Shown: positions 1 through 7,826 of the stretch, piece after piece
Position numbering within the stretch: position 1 is the stretch's first letter
Layout: each line of letters begins with the position of its first letter
Assembly: GCA_902364065.1 (NCBI GenBank)
Contig: CABJCJ010000001.1
Location: forward strand, 140,310 to 204,309
Reading direction: 5' to 3'
From: Veillonellaceae bacterium SB90
GTDB taxonomy: Bacteria > Bacillota > Negativicutes > Selenomonadales > Selenomonadaceae
Length of the DNA: 64,000 nucleotides
The notes under the pieces: model-generated
Databases searched by the model: none
The model's input: the letters and a program-made list of their open reading frames with translations, nothing else
What the model was told of the DNA's origin: nothing
Made by a program: the position numbers and the translations under genes

Positions 1-215
1 AGATGGGCAGCAGCGTAACGGTCAAGGACCTCGAGTTCGATGACGAGGACACGTTCATGCTCGTCGGTTCGACGGAGGCAGATCCGGACGAGGGCAAGAT
101 TTCCAACGAATCGCCGCTCGGACAGGCTCTGCTCGGCCAGAAGAAGGGCAGTGTCGTCGATGTGCATGCACCGGCTGGCATCATCAAGTACGAGATTATC
201 GATATCAAGGGATAA
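1..215 (+). CDS. greA: Transcription elongation factor GreA, C-terminal part (cut by window edge)
   Basis: The last 70 or so residues match the C-terminal FKBP-like domain of GreA, which binds RNA polymerase near the secondary channel and helps rescue backtracked complexes by stimulating transcript cleavage. Visible family features are the stretch ending in STEADPDEGKISNESPLG, then GQALLGQKKGSVVDV and the closing beta-strand IKYEIIDIKG. The N-terminal coiled coil that reaches the active site lies upstream of the window. The first complete codon is at position 3, but that ATG is internal to the gene. lysS follows after 30 bases, so the two are probably cotranscribed, an arrangement common in Firmicutes. 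Confidence 0.93.
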   Translation, partial: MGSSVTVKDLEFDDEDTFMLVGSTEADPDEGKISNESPLGQALLGQKKGSVVDVHAPAGIIKYEIIDIKG

Positions 216-245
216 GACTCCCGCAGAGATTGGAGTAAAGCAAGC

Positions 246-1757
246 ATGGCAGATAAGCAGAAGAAGGGGCAGCAGGCCCCTGTGGAGGACCTCAATGAGA
301 TGATGAAGGTCCGCCGCGAGAAGATGGAAGAGTTCCGCGCCATGGGCGTGCCGCCGTTTGGCCATCGTTATGAGGTCACGGACTACGCAGAGCCCATCAA
401 GGAGAAGTACGCGCATCTCGAGGGCGATGAAGAAGGCGACGAGGTACGCATTGCAGGCCGCCTGATGGCTATCCGCGGCCACGGCAAGGCTTCGTTCTGT
501 ACGCTCAACGACCGCACGGGCAATATCCAGGTCTATTTCAAGATCGATGTGCTCGGCGAGGACAAGTACAAGAATCAGTTCCGCAAACTCGATATTGGCG
601 ATATCGTCGGCATTCGCGGCGTGGTGTTCAAGACGCATCGCGGCGAGGTGACGGTCCGCGTCGAGGATTTTGATCTGCTCTCGAAATCGCTGCGTCCGCT
701 GCCGGAGAAGTTCCATGGCCTGCAGGATGTCGACATCCGCTATCGCCAGCGCTACCTCGACCTCATCATGAATCCGGAGGTCCGCGATACGTTCCGCAAG
801 CGCACGAAGATCATTCAGTCCATCCGTCAGTACCTCGATGACCGCGATTATCTCGAGGTCGAGACGCCGGTGCTCTCGACGATTGCCGGCGGTGCTGCGG
901 CACGTCCGTTCGTCACGCATCACAATGCGCTTGACATCGATCTCTATCTGCGCATCGCGACGGAGCTCAACCTCAAGCGCCTCGTCATCGGCGGCTTTGA
1001 CCGCGTCTATGAGATGGGCCGCGTCTTCCGCAACGAGGGCATGGATGTGCGCCACAACCCGGAATTCACGACGATTGAGTTCTATCAGGCCTATGCAGAC
1101 TACACGGACATGATGGACATCACGGAAGGCATTGTCGTCAATGCGGCAAAATCCGTACTTGGCACGCCGGTCATCAATTACCAGGGCGTCGAGATCGACC
1201 TCTCGAAGGTCAAGCGCATCAGCATGAATGATGCCGTCAAGGAAGCGACGGGCAAGGACTTCCTCTCGTGTGAGACGGTGGAAGAGGCCCGCAGGATGGC
1301 TGACGAGATCGGTGTTCCGTACGAGCAGCGCCATGGCATCGGCGGCATCCTCAACCAGGCGTTCGAGGAGAAAGTCGAGGAGACTCTGATGCAGCCGACG
1401 TTCATCACGGGCCATCCGACGGAGATCTCGCCGCTTGCCAAGCGCAATCCGGAAGATCCGCGCATCACGGACCGCTTTGAGTTCTTCATCTATGGCCGCG
1501 AACTGGCCAATGGCTTCACGGAGCTCAACGACCCGATCGATCAGGAAGGCCGCTTCCTCGATCAGCTCAAGCAGCGCGAGGCCGGCGATGATGAGGCACA
1601 TGTCATGGATCGCGATTACATCACGGCTATGGAATACGGCCTGCCGCCGACGGGCGGCGTAGGCATCGGCATCGACCGTCTCGTCATGCTGCTGACGGAC
1701 GCACCATCCATCCGCGATGTCCTGCTCTTCCCGACGATGAAGCCGCTTGCTGAGTAA
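246..1757 (+). CDS. lysS: Lysyl-tRNA synthetase, class II
   Basis: A 503-residue class IIb lysyl-tRNA synthetase, which charges tRNA-Lys with lysine using ATP in the cytoplasm; the length is normal for the family. Residues about 65-150 form the anticodon-binding OB fold (EVRIAGRLMAIRGHGKASF). Motif 1 is near residue 180-210, motif 2 near 260 (FRNEGMDVRHNPEFTTIEF) and motif 3 near 470 (GGVGIGIDRLVMLL). The ATG at 246 is preceded by a GGAG ribosome site about 11 bases upstream. The gene follows greA closely and ends at a strong terminator (1779-1826), so greA-lysS looks like the end of one transcription unit. Confidence 0.98.
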   Translation: MADKQKKGQQAPVEDLNEMMKVRREKMEEFRAMGVPPFGHRYEVTDYAEPIKEKYAHLEGDEEGDEVRIAGRLMAIRGHGKASFCTLNDRTGNIQVYFKIDVLGEDKYKNQFRKLDIGDIVGIRGVVFKTHRGEVTVRVEDFDLLSKSLRPLPEKFHGLQDVDIRYRQRYLDLIMNPEVRDTFRKRTKIIQSIRQYLDDRDYLEVETPVLSTIAGGAAARPFVTHHNALDIDLYLRIATELNLKRLVIGGFDRVYEMGRVFRNEGMDVRHNPEFTTIEFYQAYADYTDMMDITEGIVVNAAKSVLGTPVINYQGVEIDLSKVKRISMNDAVKEATGKDFLSCETVEEARRMADEIGVPYEQRHGIGGILNQAFEEKVEETLMQPTFITGHPTEISPLAKRNPEDPRITDRFEFFIYGRELANGFTELNDPIDQEGRFLDQLKQREAGDDEAHVMDRDYITAMEYGLPPTGGVGIGIDRLVMLLTDAPSIRDVLLFPTMKPLAE

Positions 1758-1778
1758 GGTATCTTATCCTGCATGAAC

Positions 1779-1826
1779 AAAGGAGTTGTGATGGCGGGCT
1801 TTTGCCCGCTGTTCACAGCTCCTTTT
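1779..1826 (+). terminator. Rho-independent terminator after lysS
   Basis: A long two-part hairpin. The outer arms AAAGGAGTTGTGA and TCACAGCTCCTTT pair with one G-T wobble, and an inner perfect stem GCGGGC-TTTT-GCCCGC sits in the loop. The 3' arm runs straight into TTTTT. It closes the greA-lysS unit just before the promoter at 1841. Confidence 0.9.
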
Positions 1827-1840
1827 TGGCACTCTGCTTA

Positions 1841-1869
1841 TTGACAGCGTCTGGTGGATATATTACAAT
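1841..1869 (+). promoter_or_regulatory. Sigma-70 type promoter for the two amidohydrolase genes
   Basis: TTGACA at 1841-1846, a 17-base spacer and TACAAT at 1864-1869: a perfect -35 box and a -10 box with one mismatch. Transcription would start near 1876, leaving about 57 bases of leader before the ATG at 1933. Confidence 0.85.
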
Positions 1870-1932
1870 ATCTGTAAAACATACTAGTAAACTATGTTAA
1901 TGTGAATAACTGAGATAAAGTGAGGGATTCCC

Positions 1933-3066
1933 ATGCAGCAGAATGAAATCATCGATAAGATCACCGAAGAATTTTACTGGTTCCACCGTCATCCGGAACT
2001 TTCCTATGAAGAGATTGAGACGACAAAGCGCCTGCGGCAGGATCTGGAGGCTGCTGACATCAAAATCCTTGATCTGCCGCTCAAGACGGGACTCGTCGCC
2101 GAGGTCGGCACGGGCAAGGCACCTTTTATCGCGCTGCGCTGCGACATCGACGGTCTGCCGATACAGGAAGAATCGGGGCTTGACTATGCGTCCGAACATG
2201 AGGGCCGCATGCATGCCTGCGGTCACGACTTCCACATCAGCACGGTGCTCGGTGCGGCGTATCTGCTCAAGGCGCAGGAAAATGAGCTCCGAGGCACGGT
2301 CTATCTGATCTTCCAGCCGGCGGAGGAGGCCCCGGGCGGTGCGCGCAAGGTCATGGTGACGGGCGTGCTCAAGGAGGTGCAGGCAATCTTCGGACTGCAC
2401 ACATCGCCGCTCTACGATGTCGGCACGCTCGGCATCCGCGAGGGAGCCGTGACGGCCTCGGTCGATAAATTCACGGTGACGTTTCATGGCAAGGGGACGC
2501 ATGCGGCACATCCGGAACGCGGCATCGACCCCATCGTCATGGCGGCAGGCTTCGTCACGGCGGCGCAGAGCATCGTTTCGCGCAACATCGATCCCGCGCA
2601 TCCTGGCCTCGTCTCGATCACGCATATCGAGAGCGGCAATACCTGGAATGTCATCCCCGAGTCTGCCTGGCTCGAGGGCACGGTGCGCTGCCTGACCGCG
2701 GAGGACCGCAAGCTCATCAAGAAGCGCATCTACGGGCTGGCGGAGGGGCAGGCCGCTTCCTTCGGCGGCCACGCGGAACTCACGTGGTATGCGGGACCTC
2801 CGGCTACGAACAACACGCCGTCTTGGACGGAATTCGCAGCGGAAGAGGCACGCAGGGAGGGCCTGACGGTGGAGCCGGCCCCCGTCAATCTGGCCGGTGA
2901 GGATTTTGCGTATTATCAGGAGGAGATTCCTGGGGCATTCGTGCTCGTCGGCACGGGCAAATCCCCGGCCAATCACAATCCGAAGTTCCATGTGGATCCG
3001 GCGGCACTCGGCCCAGCGGCCCGCTATATGGCAAATCTGGCCCGCGAGGCGTTTGCCCGCCTTTGA
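1933..3066 (+). CDS. M20 family amidohydrolase (aminoacylase / N-acyl-amino-acid hydrolase type)
   Basis: A 377-residue zinc peptidase-like amidohydrolase of the M20D group (HipO/AbgB/IAA-amino-acid hydrolase relatives), which cleave N-acyl or amide bonds of amino acids. The metal-binding run HACGHDFHIST is near residue 94, LIFQPAEEAPGGA near 125 holds the catalytic Glu, and HNPKFHVDP near the end supplies the last metal ligand. A dimerisation (lid) domain fits between about 175 and 290. The exact substrate cannot be read from sequence; acetyl-diaminopimelate or peptidoglycan-derived acyl amino acids are possible. A GTGAGGGA ribosome site precedes the ATG. The next gene, another metal hydrolase, starts 19 bases downstream, so the pair is likely cotranscribed from the promoter at 1841. 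Confidence 0.88.
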   Translation: MQQNEIIDKITEEFYWFHRHPELSYEEIETTKRLRQDLEAADIKILDLPLKTGLVAEVGTGKAPFIALRCDIDGLPIQEESGLDYASEHEGRMHACGHDFHISTVLGAAYLLKAQENELRGTVYLIFQPAEEAPGGARKVMVTGVLKEVQAIFGLHTSPLYDVGTLGIREGAVTASVDKFTVTFHGKGTHAAHPERGIDPIVMAAGFVTAAQSIVSRNIDPAHPGLVSITHIESGNTWNVIPESAWLEGTVRCLTAEDRKLIKKRIYGLAEGQAASFGGHAELTWYAGPPATNNTPSWTEFAAEEARREGLTVEPAPVNLAGEDFAYYQEEIPGAFVLVGTGKSPANHNPKFHVDPAALGPAARYMANLAREAFARL

Positions 3067-3084
3067 GTTGAAGCGAGGGATATC

Positions 3085-3912
3085 ATGAAAATCATCGATG
3101 CGCATCTGCATTTCGGCGCGGATGCCTATTTTGACCAGATTGCCAGGGCTGCCCAGCACGAGAACAGCGCTGAGCACCTGCTGGAGCAGTATCGTGCACG
3201 CGGGCTCGTTCACGGTATTGTCATGGGCAATCTGCCCGTGGAGGATGTCTCGCCGGATTACCCGCCGTTCCTCTCGTACTGCGTGGGACTCGACAGCAGG
3301 ATCTTTGACTTCGAGCATCTGGAAGCGCAGCTGCCTTTTCTGGAACGGCATCTGCAGCGTGACTGCTGCCGGGGCATCAAGCTGTATCCGGGGTACAGCT
3401 CGTTTTACATCTACGATGACCGGCTGGCGCCAATCTACGAGCTGGCCGTGAAATACCGGAAGCCGGTGGCCGTCCATACGGGATTGACGGCGACGGACCA
3501 GGCACTCCTCAAATACAGCCACCCGCTCGTCATGGATGAAGCGGCGACGCGCTTCCGCAAGGTACAGTTCGTCATGTGCCATTTCGGCGAGCCGTGGTTC
3601 ACGGATGCAGCAGCCGTGATCGAGAAGAATCCAAATGTGGCGGCTGACCTTTCCGGACTGCTCGAGGGCAAGATTCCTGATTTTGAAGCGTTCCTGCAGA
3701 AGAAGCACTTCTACATCGAGCGCCTGAAGGGCTGGCTCGAGTATCTCGACTCGTATGACCGCTTCATGTTTGGCACAGACTGGCCGCTCGCGAATCTCGG
3801 GGACTACATCGCGTTCACGAAGGAGATCATTCCGGAAGAACATTGGCATGAGGTGTTTTACGAAAATGCCGTTCGCATCTATGGTCTGGACCCAAAAACA
3901 TTGAGTGTTTGA
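3085..3912 (+). CDS. TIM-barrel metal-dependent amidohydrolase (Amidohydro_2 family)
   Basis: A 275-residue protein with the metal ligands of the amidohydrolase superfamily in order: HLH in IDAHLHFGAD (residues 4-13), the HTG His near 131, HFGEPW near 164 and the late Asp in FGTDWPLANLGDY near 229. Such proteins hydrolyse or decarboxylate small cyclic or amide substrates; PF04909 members include aminocarboxymuconate-semialdehyde decarboxylase relatives. I cannot assign a substrate. The start ATG at 3085 has a GAGGGA ribosome site and lies 19 bases after the M20 gene, which suggests consecutive steps in one degradative route. A hairpin terminator follows directly. Confidence 0.8.
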   Translation: MKIIDAHLHFGADAYFDQIARAAQHENSAEHLLEQYRARGLVHGIVMGNLPVEDVSPDYPPFLSYCVGLDSRIFDFEHLEAQLPFLERHLQRDCCRGIKLYPGYSSFYIYDDRLAPIYELAVKYRKPVAVHTGLTATDQALLKYSHPLVMDEAATRFRKVQFVMCHFGEPWFTDAAAVIEKNPNVAADLSGLLEGKIPDFEAFLQKKHFYIERLKGWLEYLDSYDRFMFGTDWPLANLGDYIAFTKEIIPEEHWHEVFYENAVRIYGLDPKTLSV

Positions 3913-3924
3913 GCTTTATCTGGT

Positions 3925-3969
3925 AAAATGCTGTGGACAGCGAAATTTCGTTGTGCCATAGCATTTTTT
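3925..3969 (+). terminator. Rho-independent terminator after the amidohydrolase pair
   Basis: AAAATGCTGTGG pairs with CCATAGCATTTT across an A-T rich loop that itself can pair (GCGAAATTTCG). The 3' arm ends in TTTTTT. It lies about 12 bases after the stop codon at 3912. Confidence 0.85.
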
Positions 3970-4146
3970 CTAAGAAAGTAATGTGCTCTTGTATTGGCAT
4001 GATGCTGATGCCCTTTTGTCCTCTGTGTGTGTATCTTGAGATTTTGCGGGGACGATGGTCCTTTTCTTATGTACAATTTGTCGCTTTTTTAGTTGGAACC
4101 AATTGCTGTCCGCCGTGTAGTGATACGGCGCTGCAGCTGAGATGCC
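3970..4146. other. Non-coding gap upstream of pepT
   Basis: The gap between the amidohydrolase and pepT is about 360 bases, unusual for this window. Apart from the terminator at its start and the promoter near its end, I see only two small hairpins: TTGG-AA-CCAA at 4093-4102 and CGCCGT...ACGGCG at 4111-4130. Short open frames exist on both strands (about 107 and 93 codons), but their composition is Cys/Phe- or Arg-rich, they lack ribosome sites and they resemble no family I know. A small RNA or regulatory target is possible but unsupported. Confidence 0.4.
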
Positions 4147-4175
4147 TTGTCGCTTCTGCGTTCTTTTGTTATAAT
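4147..4175 (+). promoter_or_regulatory. Promoter for pepT
   Basis: TTGTCG at 4147-4152, a 17-base spacer and a perfect TATAAT at 4170-4175. Transcription would start near 4182, about 90 bases before the pepT start. Confidence 0.8.
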
Positions 4176-4273
4176 TATATCGTGACTCATACCGTTGGTC
4201 AGACCGGTTTTGTGCACGACTCACGGACAGAGTCAAGAGAAAATGATTCAATATAAAGTACGAGGTGGTTTCA

Positions 4274-5527
4274 ATGGCAATGGAAATCGAAATGGAAACT
4301 CTGGTGAAACGGTTCCGCGACTACATCTCCTTTGATACGCAATCGGATGAAAGCAGCGCGTCGTGTCCGTCAACTGCCAAGCAGCTGGTGTTGGCCAAGC
4401 ACCTGGCTGAGGAACTCAAGAACATCGGTCTTGAGGAGGTTACGCTCGACGAGAACGGATACATCATGGCCACGCTGCCGGCCAATGGCGTGGAAGGTGC
4501 GCCGGTCGTCGGCTTCATTGCACATATGGATACGAGCCCGGATGCTTCGGGTGCCGATATCCACGAGCAGATCATCCACTACGAGGGCGGCGATATCCTC
4601 CTGAATCCGGAGAAGCAGATTGTCTTCTCGGTCAAGGATTTCCCGGAAATCGAGAAATACAAGGGCCAGGACATCATGATGACGGATGGCACGACGCTGT
4701 TGGGCGCTGATGACAAGGCCGGCATCACGTCAATCGTCAGTGCGGCCGAATACCTCCTGCACCATCCGGAAATCAAACACGGCAAGATCCGTCTGGGCTT
4801 TACGCCTGATGAAGAGATCGGACGCAGTGCAAACTTGTTCGATGTTGAGAAATTCGGTGCGGACTTTGCCTATACGATCGATGGCGGCGAGCTCGGCGGC
4901 CTGGAATATGAGAATTTCAATGCGGCCAACCCGACCATCCACATCCATGGCCGCAGCGTCCATACGGGCTCGGGCAAGGGCAAGATGAAGAATGCCGTCT
5001 CGATTGCCGCCGAGTGGCAGATGATGCTGCCGGCCGGCGAGAAACCGGAGTACACGGAGGGCCATGAAGGCTTCTACCATGTGCACAAGATCAAGGGCGG
5101 CGTTGAAGAAGTCACTATGGGCATGCTGATTCGCGACCATGACAAGGAGCACTTTGCTGCACGCAAGGCATACCTCGACAAGATGGCGGCGTTCCTCAAT
5201 GAGAAATACGGTGAGGGTACCGTAGAGGTGGAGCACCGCGACGTCTACCACAACATGCTCGAGAAGATTGCTGACGGCAACATGTACATCGTCGAGCTCG
5301 CTCATGATGCGATGGAAGCTGCTGGCGTTGAGCCGAAGGTCGCGCCGATTCGCGGCGGCACGGATGGTGCACGCCTCTCGTTCCGCGGCCTGCCCTGCCC
5401 GAACATCTTCACGGGCGGTGCCAACTTCCATGGCCGGTTTGAATACCTGCCGCTGGAATCGCTGCAGAAGGCTGCCAATGTCACACTGGCCATCATGGTC
5501 AAGGCAGGCGGCTTGAAGAAAGCATAA
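4274..5527 (+). CDS. pepT: Peptidase T (tripeptide aminopeptidase, M20B)
   Basis: A 417-residue cytoplasmic zinc aminopeptidase that removes the N-terminal residue from tripeptides. M20B features are FIAHMDTSPDASG near residue 81 (first metal ligand), LLGADDKAGI near 145 (bridging Asp), TPDEEIG near 177 (catalytic Glu pair) and PIRGGTDGARLSF near 360. The length matches known PepT. An in-frame GTG at 4265 is rejected as the start because the GAGGTGG ribosome site (4262-4268) overlaps it, so the ATG at 4274 is preferred. The gene has its own promoter at 4147. def follows after 34 bases with no terminator between, so some readthrough into the translation operon is likely. Confidence 0.95.
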   Translation: MAMEIEMETLVKRFRDYISFDTQSDESSASCPSTAKQLVLAKHLAEELKNIGLEEVTLDENGYIMATLPANGVEGAPVVGFIAHMDTSPDASGADIHEQIIHYEGGDILLNPEKQIVFSVKDFPEIEKYKGQDIMMTDGTTLLGADDKAGITSIVSAAEYLLHHPEIKHGKIRLGFTPDEEIGRSANLFDVEKFGADFAYTIDGGELGGLEYENFNAANPTIHIHGRSVHTGSGKGKMKNAVSIAAEWQMMLPAGEKPEYTEGHEGFYHVHKIKGGVEEVTMGMLIRDHDKEHFAARKAYLDKMAAFLNEKYGEGTVEVEHRDVYHNMLEKIADGNMYIVELAHDAMEAAGVEPKVAPIRGGTDGARLSFRGLPCPNIFTGGANFHGRFEYLPLESLQKAANVTLAIMVKAGGLKKA

Positions 5528-5561
5528 GTTTTAGTTACACATAAGGAGTCACCACAAGCAA

Positions 5562-6029
5562 ATGTCAGTAATGGAAATTGTCAAGGCCGGGGCGCCCGTC
5601 CTCAAGGAGGTCTGCGCCCCTGTCGAAAAGATCAATAAGGAATTACGGCAGCTGCTCGATGACATGGCGGAAACCATGTATAAAAATGATGGTGTCGGAC
5701 TGGCTGCGCCCCAGGTGGGGCGCGCCATCCGCGCTGTCGTCATCGACTGCCAGGATGATACCGGTCTCATTGAACTCATCAATCCGGTCATCACGTTCCG
5801 TGAAGGCGAGGACGTCGACACGGAAGGCTGTTTGTCAATTCCGGGGATTTATGGAGAAGTGAAGCGTTCGGCCAGGGTCAAGGTTGAATTCCTGAACCGG
5901 CGCGGCAAGAAACAGCATATTACAGCCACAGGGCTTTTGGCGCGCTGCATCCAGCATGAACTCGACCATCTCGATGGCCAGCTGTTCATCGATATCGCGA
6001 CGAGCCTGCACGGGAGGAACCAGACGTGA
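5562..6029 (+). CDS. def: Peptide deformylase
   Basis: A 155-residue metalloenzyme that removes the formyl group from the N-terminal methionine of new proteins. All three signature motifs are present: GVGLAAPQVG at residues 44-53, EGCLSIPG at 88-95 (metal ligand Cys90) and HELDH at 132-136 (two His ligands and catalytic Glu). The start has a GGAG about 12 bases upstream, a rather long spacing. The stop codon overlaps the fmt start (GTGA at 6026-6029), so formylation and deformylation enzymes are translationally coupled, as in many bacteria. Confidence 0.97.
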   Translation: MSVMEIVKAGAPVLKEVCAPVEKINKELRQLLDDMAETMYKNDGVGLAAPQVGRAIRAVVIDCQDDTGLIELINPVITFREGEDVDTEGCLSIPGIYGEVKRSARVKVEFLNRRGKKQHITATGLLARCIQHELDHLDGQLFIDIATSLHGRNQT

Positions 6030-6964
6030 AGAAATTTCGTGTGATTTTCATGGGAACGCCGGAATTTGCCGTACCCTGCCTTGCTGCCCTGCATGCATCG
6101 TGTGAGGTCATCGGTGTTGTGACACAGCCCGACAAGCCGCGCGGACGCGGCCAGAAGCTCGTGCCGTCGCCGGTCAAGGCCTGGGCGGAATCTCATGGAC
6201 TGCCAGTCTGGCAGCCGCAGAAAATCAAGGAGGAGTCCTTTACGGCCTTCCTCGAGGAACAGCATCCGGATCTTATGGTCGTCGTGGCCTTTGGACAGAT
6301 TCTGTCCCAGCGCATCCTCGATATCCCGAAGTATGGCTGCATCAATGTCCATGGCTCCCTTCTGCCGCGTTACCGCGGTGCTGCCCCCATGCAGTGGTGC
6401 GTCATTGACGGCGAGACGAAGACCGGCGTGACGACGATGTTCATGGATGCTGGCCTCGATACGGGCGATATGCTGCTGAAGGCGGAATTCCCAATCGGTC
6501 CGGATACGACGCTCGCCGAAGTTCATGACGGGCTCATGGAGCTTGGCGCCAAGGTCCTGATGGAGACGCTGGAGAAATTGTCAGACGGTACGCTGCAGCG
6601 CATTCCGCAGACCGGCGAGTCCAATTACGCGCCGATGCTCACGAAGGAAACAGGCCGCATCCACTGGCAGGATGCCGCTTCTCATATCCACAACCTCGTG
6701 CGCGGCCTCGATTCCTGGCCGGGCGCTTACACGTTTTTATCAGGAAAGAAGTTTAAGATATGGCGTACCAGACGGACGGCAGAAACGACCCAGGCTCTCC
6801 CGGGCACGGTGCTGCTGGCCGACAAGAAAAAGGGGCTGCTGGTCGCAACGGGTGACGGCGTGCTCGAAATCCTCGAGCTGCAGGCCCCGGGCAAGAAACG
6901 CATGCGTGCGGCTGATTACCTCAATGGACATGGATTTTCGCTGCCGGCACGCTTTGAGGACTGA
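6026..6964 (+). CDS. fmt: Methionyl-tRNA formyltransferase
   Basis: A 312-residue enzyme that transfers a formyl group from 10-formyl-tetrahydrofolate to initiator Met-tRNA. The N-terminal Rossmann-like domain begins MKKFRVIFMGTPEFAVPCL and holds the signature HGSLLPRYRGAAPMQW near residue 110, including the catalytic Asn-His-Asp region. The C-terminal OB-like tRNA-binding domain follows about residue 205. Translation starts at a GTG overlapping the def stop codon. It is followed after 5 bases by the DUF116 gene. Confidence 0.97.
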   Translation: MKKFRVIFMGTPEFAVPCLAALHASCEVIGVVTQPDKPRGRGQKLVPSPVKAWAESHGLPVWQPQKIKEESFTAFLEEQHPDLMVVVAFGQILSQRILDIPKYGCINVHGSLLPRYRGAAPMQWCVIDGETKTGVTTMFMDAGLDTGDMLLKAEFPIGPDTTLAEVHDGLMELGAKVLMETLEKLSDGTLQRIPQTGESNYAPMLTKETGRIHWQDAASHIHNLVRGLDSWPGAYTFLSGKKFKIWRTRRTAETTQALPGTVLLADKKKGLLVATGDGVLEILELQAPGKKRMRAADYLNGHGFSLPARFED

Positions 6965-6969
6965 ATGTC

Positions 6970-7821
6970 ATGGTGCAGAACAAGAAGAAGATCACAATGC
7001 CGGGCCGGCCGAAGAAGCGGCTTTTCATCGGCATGCTCTCGCTGACAACCATCCTGATGGCTGTCGCGCTCTACATCATCTGGTATATCGGTGTGCCGGG
7101 GCTGGCCTCAATACAGCCTGCCCTGCCGTGGATTCTCGGCGCCATTGTGACGGCGGTCGTGGTCGTGGCTTTCCTCGGCATCTTCAATATGGTGCTGGCC
7201 GTGGCAGGCCTGCCGTATGTGCCGTTCCTGCAGAAGCAGACGTATGAGCTCATCAACATGCTCTTCCCGCTGGCCGTGCGCCTCGGGAAGGTTTTCGGCA
7301 TTTCGCGGCGCCGCCTCGAAGGCTCGTTCATCGCAGTCAGCAACCTGCTCTTCAACCGCATGGGCATCCGCGTGCCGGCAGATCGCCTGCTCGTCGTGAC
7401 ACCGCACTGCCTGCAGCTGGCCTCGTGCCCGCACAAGATCACCAGGGACCCCGAGAACTGCAAGCGCTGCGGCGGCTGCGACATCGGGGCCCTTGTGACG
7501 TTATCGCACGAGATGGGCTTCCACTTCTTCGTGGCGACCGGCGGCACGCTGGCCCGTCAGATCGTCTACAAGACGCGCCCCAAGGCCGTGCTGGCCATTG
7601 CCTGCGAGCGCGACCTCATGAGCGGCATCCAGGATGTCTATCCGCTGCCGGCCGTGGGTGTGCTCAACATCCGGCCCAACGGGCCCTGTTACAACACCCA
7701 TGTCGATATGGCGGAAGTGAGGGCCCAGCTCGAAAAGATTATCATTCCGCAGGAAAAGGCGGCAAAGGAAGAGCCGGCGCCGCCGCAGAAGGAAGCTGCG
7801 GACAAAGGACAGGAGAAGTAA
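6970..7821 (+). CDS. DUF116 domain membrane protein
   Basis: A 283-residue protein of the DUF116 family, whose function is not established. It has two N-terminal membrane segments (about residues 17-40 and 50-78) followed by a cytoplasmic domain. A run of conserved cysteines near residues 148-172 (CLQLASCPHKI, then CKRCGGCDIG) looks like a metal or iron-sulfur site. A further Cys in IACERDLM and another in NGPCYNT are also typical of the family. The tail is Lys/Glu/Ala-rich and low complexity. It sits between fmt and rsmB with spacings of 5 bases on each side, so it is part of the translation operon. That position suggests, but does not prove, a link to RNA modification or protein start processing. 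Confidence 0.85.
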   Translation: MVQNKKKITMPGRPKKRLFIGMLSLTTILMAVALYIIWYIGVPGLASIQPALPWILGAIVTAVVVVAFLGIFNMVLAVAGLPYVPFLQKQTYELINMLFPLAVRLGKVFGISRRRLEGSFIAVSNLLFNRMGIRVPADRLLVVTPHCLQLASCPHKITRDPENCKRCGGCDIGALVTLSHEMGFHFFVATGGTLARQIVYKTRPKAVLAIACERDLMSGIQDVYPLPAVGVLNIRPNGPCYNTHVDMAEVRAQLEKIIIPQEKAAKEEPAPPQKEAADKGQEK

Positions 7822-7826
7822 GAATC

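Noticed and set aside
1897..3849. 650-codon minus-strand frame opposite the two amidohydrolases
   Set aside because: Shadow of two well-supported + strand genes; the product is Arg-rich with no family resemblance.
3933..4256. 107-codon + strand frame in the gap before pepT
   Set aside because: It starts inside the terminator hairpin, has no ribosome site, is rich in Cys/Phe/Ser in the manner of random sequence, and overlaps the pepT promoter.
7425..7826. N-terminal extension of the rsmB frame
   Set aside because: The extension is the +1 reading of DUF116. The true start at 7827 has a ribosome site and gives the normal RsmB N-terminus.
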